The notes under the pieces: generated by a model | Database searches by the model: none | What the model saw: the letters and a program-made list of their open reading frames with translations, nothing else | What the model was told of the DNA's origin: nothing | Translations under genes and position numbers: made by a program | Part shown: piece after piece, positions 13,301-22,271 of the stretch | Position numbering within the stretch: the first letter of the stretch is position 1 | How the letters are laid out: each line of letters opens with the position of its first letter | Assembly: GCA_028532985.1 (NCBI GenBank) | Contig: JANCIK010000015.1 | Location: 97,176 to 161,175, forward strand | Direction: 5' to 3' | DNA: 64,000 bases | From: Stropharia rugosoannulata | Taxonomy: Eukaryota > Basidiomycota > Agaricomycetes > Agaricales > Strophariaceae

Positions 13301-14660
13301 CCTCCGAAGTGCGTGAGCAGCGTGACTGAGAGCTCGACGAAGGACAGCGGGCGGGTGCAGGACGATGCGGTTGCCTGGGAGTCTTGTTCTCATTATCCAC
13401 ATCCTTTTCAATATCCGTCTCCTCGTCCTTCGCTTGCGCAAGAGTGCTGCTGGGATTCCGTGACGAAGTTACACTCCTCCGCCCATCGCTTGATGCGCTT
13501 GAGGTACTAGGTGGAAGAACAGAGCTGCCTTGGCTCCTACTGCTAGCAGTTGATACAATGCGTCGACCTGAACCAATCTTCTTAGTAGTTAAAATAGAAG
13601 AAGGGAGAGGTAGATGTCCAGTTGAGGGCGTGGCGTGATGCAGAGAAAGCGAAATCTAGCTCTCGGAAGTAGGCAAAGCAGGCAAAGCATAAGGACCTGA
13701 CTGTTTACCCGCACCGGGGCCTAAACTCGTATGTGCTTGGTTAGTCGCATTCCCGGAGGGGCATCGCGCAGAAGAGAAGAAGCCGCTTGATGCAGAAGGC
13801 GATGGGGGCGTAGGCGGAACGGGGGTGGATCGGTCAATCAACACGCCTCCCGACTTCGTACGTTTATGTCTCCCAACCAGGCTGATGCGGCGAACAGAGC
13901 CCATGAACCCATGAGCACCTTCCTGAACTTTCTCTGGCTCTTTGTTGGGCAGCTTCGAGGTGTTGGGTGATTCCTTGGTGGGTGTCTTCGGCGCGCCACC
14001 TTGCCTTGCTGCAGAATCGTCGCGACGTAGAAGGCGCGACAACGACTTCCGTCGCGGTCGCTCATATTCACCAGCATCGTCTCATTGCTGTCCGTCTTTA
14101 TCCTTCGCACGATCCATCCTGGATTTCAACCCCAAAGCACGCCCAATCCCCAGCCCACCATACCGTCCCCCGCCCGACCTTTCCACCCCACTAGCCATAC
14201 CGTCCACGCTATCCTCAGCTGTACCACCCCCACCCATTGCCCTCCGCAACTGCATGAAACCCAAACTCTTGCGCTTCCCCAGACGTGCTGCACTCGGCGT
14301 TGGGGGCGGTACCTCCGTACCAGCACCCGACGTCCTGCCGCCCGAGTCCCTGATCCAACACTGTATCCACGCCCGCGTCCGGCGTGTACATGTGGTGGCG
14401 TGAGTGCGTCCGTTCATCGATATTAGTACCCAAGCTCCGCCTTCCATAAAGCTTGCTGCCGCGGGATGGCGAACCCGGTGAGCCAGCTCCGTGAGCGATA
14501 TTCACAAGCTCAAATACACCCTCTCTCTCCCTCATCCGCTCCCTGTCCCCGGGGCGGCTTCTCTTTCTCAGTCGCCTCCGCTCGCGCTCCTTTCTCTCTC
14601 TCTCACGGTGTGGCTGAGGACTAGGCGGAAGTAACGAGAAACCGCGCAGGGGTATAGGGA
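10361..14660 (-). pseudogene. Long Ser-rich protein of unknown function (agaricomycete-type), interrupted
   Basis: Family not named. Most is one open frame (12684 down to 10474, 736 codons): a segment rich in Ser/Ala/Thr with ordered islands such as KEMVALFWAINSKYQIPWEC, DWRWGDAQNSTITLPSEES and SPRRPSLASIFRLG. Joining across an intron (acceptor near 12695) restores VREFASSVE-QLKKMQRTYQ. Further upstream are GFMGSVRRISLVGRHKRTKS (near 13900) and KRKSLGFMQLRRAM (near 14250). Lesions: TGA at 14082-14084 between DKDGQQ and DDAGEY; TAG at 12836-12838 within RIS*AQV; a frame change near 13220; further frame changes near 14400 and near 10488, after which the likely true C-terminus MTPENIKPLLENAKEVLAKL continues to a stop at 10361. 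Basic and Ser-rich patches suggest a phosphorylated scaffold, but this is only inference. No catalytic domain seen. Confidence 0.55.
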
Positions 14661-14696
14661 TAGGTTGCATTTGGGGTAGAGAGACAGGATACGTAC

Positions 14697-15093
14697 CACC
14701 GGGTGCGGTGCGGACGTACTTGGTCGTTCCATACAGCGCGATGGGCTTGAAGCCGTTGGGGTAGTAAGGTCCGACGGAGCTGAGGATGACGAAGAGAAGG
14801 GCCTCATTTGGCGGCCGACACCAAATGGCTTTCTGCGTGCCAACTGGGGTAGTGATAAGTCATGGGGCGATCAGAAAGGGAGGACGGGTAGAATTACTAA
14901 GTGAGGGCCGGATGTACATGCTGTGGCCTGGCTCGGTGGGGATCCAGTGCTGGTCGACGGATGAGGTCCTTGATGAGGGTGAGGAGGGTGTCTCCGTCGA
15001 ATGTCTACGAAGAGTAAGGTGGACAGTCGGCAGGCAGGCAGAATGAAGGGAACGCACGGGAAGCACAATTGGGCTCGCACTAGTGTTCGACAT
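14697..15093 (-). pseudogene. Fragment of branched-chain amino acid aminotransferase (fold IV PLP enzyme)
   Basis: Three short exons on the minus strand (about 15093-15058, 15004-14898, 14843-14697) spell SPIVLP, TFDGDTLLTLIKDL, DQHWIPTEPGHSMYIRPSL, EALLFVILSSVGPYYPNGFK and LYGTTKYVRTAPGG, which match the central part of BCAT (transamination of Leu, Ile and Val with 2-oxoglutarate). A 2-nt deletion near 14955 shifts frame between LIKDLIR and VDQHWIP. The fragment stops at the donor after TAPGG; the next exon, which in BCATs carries the PLP-binding lysine in K-x-G-x-N-Y, is absent and the Ser-rich gene follows directly. The N-terminal third is also missing, so no active enzyme is possible. Confidence 0.75.
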
Positions 15094-17269
15094 GGCCCTT
15101 GTTTTTGCAGTGTTGGAAAGGCCGGATGCGGATGAGAAGTCGCGAGCGTGATGGTGGTGATGGTTTAGGTTGTACGCGACCCTGGGAAACGTCCGCTCCG
15201 GGGTCCCGGTGCCTGAACTGGGCAGCGCCGAACGTCGACCAGCTGCTGATTTTGTACCAAAAATGAATTGACCGCCCGCCCTATAACTTGAGCAGACAAA
15301 TCAGTTGCGTAGGCGACTTGGACATGAATATAAAAGCATATTCAAGTAACGAAAATTCAACGACCGCATACCAAGATGCCAAATAAAATGTATATCAGAG
15401 GATTATGCAGATATACGCAGGTGTAGGTACGCTATATGTGGAGGGGGCCCGTATGAAATTATATCTCAGAATGTCAGCCAGTCTGGACTCGGTCCTTCGT
15501 CCACTCGCCCTTAAGGCCATTGACCCACGAACCATCCAATAATTATAAACATGTAGCCAGCGAGGGACACAATAACCAGATGGGTGATAGAGGGAGCATT
15601 GACATAGCAAGACAAATGAATGTACGATGATGAGGCATAGGGGTAAAGACAGTGGGGCACCGTGGCTAGGGTCGTGATTTAGAAGTTTAGAATGAAACAG
15701 AAAACCGTATTTGAGCACCGTCTGCGCTTATTTTGCGTGATCTGATCAGCCAAACCCACGGGCGGCACTTGAGAAATGTGAGCTCACCTACTTGTTTTGG
15801 TTTATTTCTGGCAGTCTGCTCTCAAAGCTTATACTATGGTATGTGCAGGTGCAGATGTAAGTCTTTAAGTCGTACATATCCCGTACATGTGACTGTGCAT
15901 TGCGGGACGACCGCACGCACTTCAGGGAGCCGTAGGAGGTCACAGACAGACAGCAGTTGTATCCGTTTTGCGGTGCACGGACAAGGTATAGGTGCATGTA
16001 CCCGCGCAGGGGTATACTATGCGTTGCCGCGCGGCGTGCATGCGCTTACTGGTTGTGCGCATACAGTCTATGTGCGTAATTCTGCACGGTCACGCGTGGG
16101 TGGGTGGAATATCTTATGCTTTCATGAGATCTGTGGGGCACGATACTCACGGCACCCGTCGAGCTCGTAATATGACTTGTATTAGATATTTATATTAAAT
16201 ATGTCGTGTATGTAGCTAGAAAATGCTAATATATTATACCAAAGCTTACACGTAGTTACAATGAATTGGCATCTGCTCGGAATGCGAGAGCTTCTGAAAC
16301 TGGCAACGTGGTGAGGTAAAGCCTTTTCTTGAATAAGAAATGTTGCTCACTTGTACTAGTGCGGAGTACTTGATTTATGGTTAGCTCTTGGAGTCAGGGT
16401 GGCTCTGCTCGTCCGAGGCGTAGGTATTGGATTTGAGCATGTAGGAATAAGTTATAACATGCTGTGCATCGACAAGAACTGGCCTCACGCCGAAAAATGA
16501 GTAGTGAGCTAACCGGTAACGCGACGCCAAAGAGCTGCATCGCGACGGCACGTAAGTATTCAGTGAATCCTGGAGGAAAATTGAACTGACATACCACGCA
16601 ATAAGGGGTCATCTATGTCATCCTTCGTGTACCTGAGCCAGGTTCAGGAACAAGCCGCGTCGTTTGCAGTACGTGCGGCGCTTCCGGTCCTGGTACGGTG
16701 AACAGCATATACAACGACGACGAAGGATGTCTGGACACTTGGCATACCGGGCGTCTCTCGACATACTAGGACCATGCATAGCATAACAAGTACGCGTCGT
16801 CTCCCACTCTGAGGTGAGCTTGCGTTTGCGATAGTTGCCTGTGCTTGCCCATTTCGTTCAAAACTCCCCATCATTCTACAGCACGAGCGCGTAAGGTTCA
16901 TTTGTTCATTTGCAGGATATCACCAACACATGTCCAAGTATTTTCATGACCAGAATTGTTATGACTGACGTACTTGCCATGTAGCGTCTTGTATGACGCG
17001 CTGAGACTCTGTTTAAGCGAATGTCAGGTCTGGCCGCATGCGCGGGCGTCTTGTTTAGGCTGTGCATGTCGCCTTGCGTGTCCAAGCGTGTGCGGAAGTC
17101 GCGTCTGTGCGTGGAGGCGAGTCTGGGCGAGTCCACGGGTGAGTATTATTTCACTGAATGGGGCCGGTTGGGTATATCGTGCTGCAATGCATGCGATTGG
17201 TGCTTTGTCTATGAGGTAAAGTATCTGTGCGTGGTGCAGTGCGTGATCTGCACTGTTTTCTGGCGTTCG
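15094..17269. other. Gene-poor stretch
   Basis: Small open frames occur on both strands but none resembles a protein or shows linked splice sites. Sequence around 16000-16200 is rich in GCATGC/GTGCAT-type words. I see no repeat boundary or RNA gene. Confidence 0.5.
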
Positions 17270-17275
17270 AGAGGA

Positions 17276-18149
17276 CGAAAATGGCGCGGACTTCCGGTAC
17301 ACTCGATCGCGATGTCTGTGGATGGTAGGAACATAATTTCCGCTTCTGAAAACGCCACTCTCTCGATTCGGGACTTATCAAGTGGAAGAAAAACTAAAGA
17401 ACTTGTCCTCGTTGAGGATGAAAGTGCAACAGCCAACTGTTTTGCATTCTTCCGAATCCTTCGTGATAGAGTGTGTAAAGCATCCACAGCAACCAAAGGC
17501 AATCTTACGATGTGGAAGGGCGATCAAACACGCTGTAGAAGCAGCGATCTTCACTATGACGTTTTCCCTAGATGGGAAAAGTCTAGTTACGGGCTCTGAA
17601 GGTAAGATAGTTCGACTTTGGGATGATGAAAGGGCAGAGCTGACAGGGAGTCATATGGAAGGTCATTCAGATACTGTTCTATCCACGTCGTTCTCTCCAA
17701 CTGGAGAGCTTGTAGTGTCTGGATCGGCAGACAAAACAGTGCGAGTGTGGGACGTGAACACATTCAAACAGATCGGATTGCCATGCAAGGGCCATCAAGA
17801 CCGGGTTCACTCCGTAGCGTTCTCCCCGGATGGAACGACTGTTGCCTCCGGCTCCGCTGATTGTACAATTCGTATCTGGGATGTAGGAACCGGCGGCCAA
17901 GTTGGTCAACCTTTTGAAGGGCATGAAAGCACCGTTAATTCTATATCATTTTCCTTTGATGGACGTCGTATAGTGTCGGGTTCGTTAGACCGCACGGTAC
18001 GATTTTGGGATGTTCAAACGGGTCAGCAAGTTGGAAAATCGTTGAGAGGGCATAGGAGAGCTGTAAGCTGTGTATGCTTTTTACCAGACGGAGACCGTGT
18101 TGCCTCGGGGTCTAGTGACTGGATAATTCATATCTGGGATGCTTTATAA
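17276..18149 (+). CDS. WD40-repeat protein fragment, like repeat arrays of fungal NLR/HET proteins
   Basis: An open frame from 17382 to 18149 holds about five WD40 repeats of 42-43 residues, e.g. GHQDRVHSVAFSPDGTTV followed by IRIWDVGTGGQVGQPFEGH. The high similarity between repeats, with the GH...SFSPDG...SGS.D.T.R.WD pattern, is typical of beta-propellers at the C-terminus of agaricomycete NACHT-WD40 proteins (non-self recognition). A further partial repeat in another frame (VHSIAMSVDGRNIISASE, near 17300) implies a frameshift or unseen intron near 17400. No NACHT, HET or P-loop segment is found upstream, so this is probably a truncated remnant. An ordinary WD40 protein cannot be excluded. 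Confidence 0.6.
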
Positions 18150-18236
18150 AATATAAGAACAATGTCATATATAACATTACTTTTATCCATTGTACTCGAG
18201 TATACCCTACGTTTATCACAACTGTCGTCCTCCAAA

Positions 18237-19161
18237 TCACGGACCCAGATAATGACCCGTGTCGTATCCTCCAGAGCCGCCCGGATCTATGAGCGCATAT
18301 CTTCTGGCATGACTATATGCATCAGAGATATTCCACACTCACGTTCCTATCCTCTCCGCCCCAGCTGCAAACATGGCTTTACAAGCTTCAAAGGTATGCA
18401 CTCCACCGGATGCTTTTACTTTGACGTCACCCTTATACTTCACCGATCTGTACATCCGGCTTACATCTTTGACAGTCGCACCGGTCCCAGATGCGAAGCC
18501 TGTCACTGATGTTTTGACGAAGGCCGCACCGGCCTCCGCAGCCAGAACACATGTGGCAACTTTGAGCTCTTCGCTGGGGATGAGCCCTGTCTCGAGGATC
18601 ACTTTAACAGGTACTGGAGGGGCTTGCTCGATGATTGCGTGAAGATGCTCATATATCTGTGCGTAGCGCGGTCGCGTGTCCAGAAGCAAGCCCAGAGGGA
18701 GTACTGTGTCGATCTCGAGCGCGCCGTCTTCGATAGCGCATTTCGCCTCCCTATCCATATGAGATAGCATGTTCGGATTGAGCAACGACGTGGCTCGCCA
18801 TGCCTTAGATTTAGCCGAGACAGCACCAAGGGGAAACCGACAACGCAACACGCGATTGTAGTTGCGTTCGCGGCGTGCAGTCATTCGACCACCTGCTTGA
18901 CGTAGAGACCATTCACGCAGCATGACTAAACGTCGTCGATATCACTGGACAAGCCGAATACAATCATTTGGTACGCACTTTGAATCCATGCTCAATTGCA
19001 TCATCGCATAATGCGTCCACTTGTGCAGGAGTCGCTTCTTGCTTCAGCAATGTATAATCAATTGCCAGAGGAAATCGCGGATCGGGCGCTTGCAAGGTGA
19101 ATACCTCTTTGACCTTCTGGGAGATGAAGACTTGCCAATCGTCGTCAGAGCGATTGACCAT
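18237..19161 (-). pseudogene. Deoxyribose-phosphate aldolase (DERA), interrupted
   Basis: Class I aldolase that cleaves 2-deoxyribose-5-phosphate to glyceraldehyde-3-phosphate and acetaldehyde. The start at 19161 gives MVNRSDDDWQVF and IDYTLLKQEATPAQVDALCD; after an intron (about 18985 to 18928) come CCVNGLYVKQVVE, then FPLGAVSAKSKAW, AKCAIEDGA, PVKVILETGLIP, the Schiff-base lysine in AAFVKTS and the second lysine in VKASGGVHTF, ending AGAERIGT. Lesions: TGA at 18881-18883 after KQVVE (one C to T change from CGA would explain it); one base missing in the C run at 18829-18834 inside GFPLG; an extra residue in FVKTSVTGF; and a degenerate last exon. An intron at 18751-18798 joins KAW to EAKCAIEDG with GC-AG borders. 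Not expected to encode active enzyme unless these are assembly errors. Confidence 0.85.
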
Positions 19162-19479
19162 TGAGCCTGCTGGTTGATTCTAGCATCATATAGATAAGTC
19201 GAGCATTGAGAGAGGCTGCAGAGTGTGCCGAGATGCCGTGGGCCAAATAGGTCAAACTGGATCACAAGGGCGTGCCCAGTGACGTCGCGAATTTTCTGGT
19301 TGTTTCCGTCAAAATTATACATTTACTGGCGCCCGTTCACCCCGTACTGTATTGCACTCAACGATTTCTGACCTCTTCTGATGCATTCCTTCACTTTAGC
19401 TAACCATTTCCTACTTCTCGCCAACCATCAGGACACGTTTTCAATTCCTGTAACTTATCCCAATCTCAATCAAATCTCA
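19162..19479. other. Divergent intergenic region between DERA and Hsp78 remnants
   Basis: About 320 bp separate the two start codons. Both genes start inside or beside this interval, so it should contain both ancestral promoters. An upstream in-frame ATG at 19381 could extend the Hsp78 leader. No clear promoter motif was identified. Confidence 0.45.
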
Positions 19480-21762
19480 ATGTCTGGAATTCTCTGTCTG
19501 GGAAACACAGCGTCAAGGACATCTTTTGCCAAGCCGATTCGCTCTATATCTTCCCTCACTTCCCCGCAACATACTCGAAGACCCCAACGACCCGGTCAAC
19601 ATCTAGTATATGTTCGCACTCGAACCCGTTCCGGCCCTCTCTTTGTCGTTCCGTCGGCCTGCATAGCCTTTCGCGGCAGTCTGCAGTCCTTGCGACATTA
19701 TGCAAGTAGACCTCCGGGAGGAAGTGGAGGTGGATTCCTTGGATTTAGTTTGGGCCCACAACATCAGAAAGGCAATGCCTTGAAGGAATACGTGAGTAGG
19801 CTGTTCCTACTCAATCGCAAGAACTGTGACTAATGTTTCGCAAGAGTGTTGACTTGACGGAACTCGCGCGAGCAGGAAAGTTGGACCCCACAATTGGTCG
19901 AGACAAAGGTATGTGTGGCCGTTAGAACCGATCAACTTGCCTGCTGATGACATGCAGAAATTCGTCGGACAATTCAAAGTGAGTAGTATGCTTGCTCAAG
20001 TTTGTATAGAGTTTGACATATACACAGTTCTTTCACGGAGAACTAAGTCGAATCCAGTGGTATGTCCCATTTTATCCGTATCATCACCTACCTGACGATG
20101 CTGCAGCTCATTGGTGCCCCTGACGGTGTTGGGAAAACCGCCATCTTGGAAGGACTGGCAAGTCAGATCGTTTCTAAAGAAGTCCCCGAAGTGAGTTTAA
20201 ATTCATTGCGTCGCAGATTTGTTCTTATGGCCCTCTAGTCCTTGCACAACAAATGTGTTCTCTCTCTTGACCTGGCAGCCATTGCTGCGGGCTCTGGAAT
20301 TCGGGGTCAGTTCGAGGAGAAGTTCAAGGCGTTGCTAAGGGACATTGAGGAAGAGGTGAGTCTTACAAGTCAATTATAAAACTCCATATTCGAATGTAAT
20401 CGGCCATAGAGCGGGAAAATTATATGCTTCATCGATAAATACGTGAGTGCTCATGGTTATCGCCGTGTCATGGTTGCGAAAGTAGCTCACCCATCATTTC
20501 AGATACCCTCTTCAACCTCGGGAAAGTGGAAGGTAGCATCGATGCGGGACATATGATTAAGCCAGCGCTGGCAAGGGGACTGCAACTCGTGGGTGCCACG
20601 ACACGTATGTATTCGCGCTCTTGCCGTGTATGCTACACTTATGACTATGTCGTATAGCCGACGAGTACCGCAAGACTATTGGCAAGGATGCCGCTCTCGA
20701 ACGCAGATTCCAACCAGTGACCATTGAAGAGCCCACAGTCGCTTCAACCATATCAATATTGAGAGGGCTCAAGCCGTGATACGAGGTACACCATGGTGTA
20801 GAGATTTCTGACGCCGCGCTGGTTACAGGTAAGCAAGATAAATGACTTAGGTATATCTTTGCAACTGAAATGCATCCGACAGCTTCTGTGTATTCAGCAC
20901 GCTGTATTTCGGATCCCTTTTTGCCCGACAAGGCCATAGACCTTGTAGATGAAGCTGCGTCGTCACTGCGCCTTACACACGAATCGAAGCCCGACGTGCT
21001 TGAGGCACTGGAGCGGGAAATTATGACACTGCAGATTGAGTTGGAGAGTTCGTTTAGTGTAGAAAGACGGAATGCTGTTGAGAATGACCTTGAAACGAAG
21101 CGAGAGGAGGCTGCGGCGCTTACAGGCGTCTGGGAGTCTGGTGCGTGTCTCTGATGGAACTGCCTAGTGCTTGATAGTAATGCCGCTGCAGAACGGGCGC
21201 GGATGCAGAAGATCAAGGATGCCAAAATGAAACTCGAAGAAGCATAACCTGGAAGTCGCGCAACGGCAGGGCCAGTATGAATTGGCATCGCAACTGCGTT
21301 TCGCAACAATCCTCGTGCTGGAATGGCTGATTCCCATGAGTGCACGGCCGAGTACTTCCCGCCCGAACTGCCTCGACTTGATGCTGGTCTTTAACAAGCT
21401 CTCGCGCAGCTCCATCCTCGAGGTCATTGACCTGCGCCTGGCTGATGTCAGCGCCTGCCTTGCTGACCGCTGCATCACCCTCGACGTCGACGACGGCGCC
21501 CGCGCCTGGCTTGTGAAGCATGGCTACTGGGACGTGTACGGCGCCCGCGATGGCGCGCGTTGTCCGCACAGACATGCTATTCCCGTTGGGACAGAAGCTG
21601 CTGTGGGGCAAGGTGCGCGATGGCAACACGGTGCGCATTCAGGCGGCGGACGATGCGCTGGTCATCTAGGACAACCACGCGCCCGATCCGACGGCGGGGC
21701 GCCCTGACTCTGAGGTGAATCCTGCTGAGAGTGTCCTGCTCCCTGTGAGCGAGAAAGAGTAA
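19480..21762 (+). pseudogene. HSP78: Mitochondrial Hsp78 / ClpB-type AAA+ disaggregase, internally deleted
   Basis: Hsp78 is the mitochondrial Hsp100 disaggregase with two ATPase domains. Seen in order: an Arg/Ser-rich leader ending near RHYASRPPGGSGG (mitochondrial targeting), LTELARAGKLDPTIGRD, RRTIQ, SRRTKSNPV, Walker A (20113-20139), [97 protein letters not shown], and part of the middle domain (AQRQGQYELASQLRFATI). The sequence then jumps, near 21305-21335, to the C-terminal ECTAEYFPPEL/MLVFNKLSRSSIL region: the whole second ATPase domain is missing. Other lesions: Walker A reads GAPDGVGKT (extra residue), Walker B Glu is Lys (20437-20439) with a frame slip at that exon end, TGA at 20777-20779 after GLKP, a frameshift near 21245 and TAG at 21667. 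Confidence 0.88.
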
Positions 21763-22271
21763 TTATTCGACGAAAAGTACATAGGGATTACAACTAGTGT
21801 AGCATAATGGGCCATAATCATAGAAATAAAGTTATCTATTCTACTCATGAAGATTTTGAGAATGCGTAGTGGATAGTTGCTCAAAAATATGTACCCTACG
21901 AGATTTGGAATTATGTGGGCCTTGTCTGGCTCGAGCAGAGCCTGTGACAATGTCACTTTATTTGTCATCTTGGTGTGACATCATATACTAGGTGCTGTGT
22001 AACTTCAACCTCAACATCTACGTTCACAGAAATTTGCCAGTATATAGTAGACATGTATTATAATATATATATGTATTATTTAGAGCTTGGGTAAACACCC
22101 CTACAGGTGTTCTACCTCATTTTCGCCGGGTGCTAAGATCACAGATCACGTGACACACACGATCGGACTCCAGCTGGCATACTGGCATCTTGCTGGCATC
22201 TTCTTCTACTATCTCGCCCAAATTCTGCTTATATCTTTTATCCTGCTTGGCTCTCTTTTACTACTGGTATC
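21763..22271. other. Intergenic, AT-rich transition
   Basis: Coding remnants of host genes end here and the AT-rich accessory region begins. There is a TATATATA-rich stretch near 22040-22080. No gene seen. Confidence 0.45.

Noticed and set aside
13942..14426. Plus-strand open frames over the Ser-rich gene's 5' part
   Set aside because: They are opposite-strand shadows of a Ser/Pro/Arg-rich coding frame; no protein-like order or splice links.
15733..16198. 145-codon plus-strand frame
   Set aside because: Composition is Cys/Arg/His-rich noise with no domain, no splice support and opposite-strand open frames.
3685..21762. Classical RIP as the sole cause of decay
   Set aside because: Many lesions are indels or large deletions, and long frames such as 10474-12684 remain fully open, which heavy RIP would not allow.
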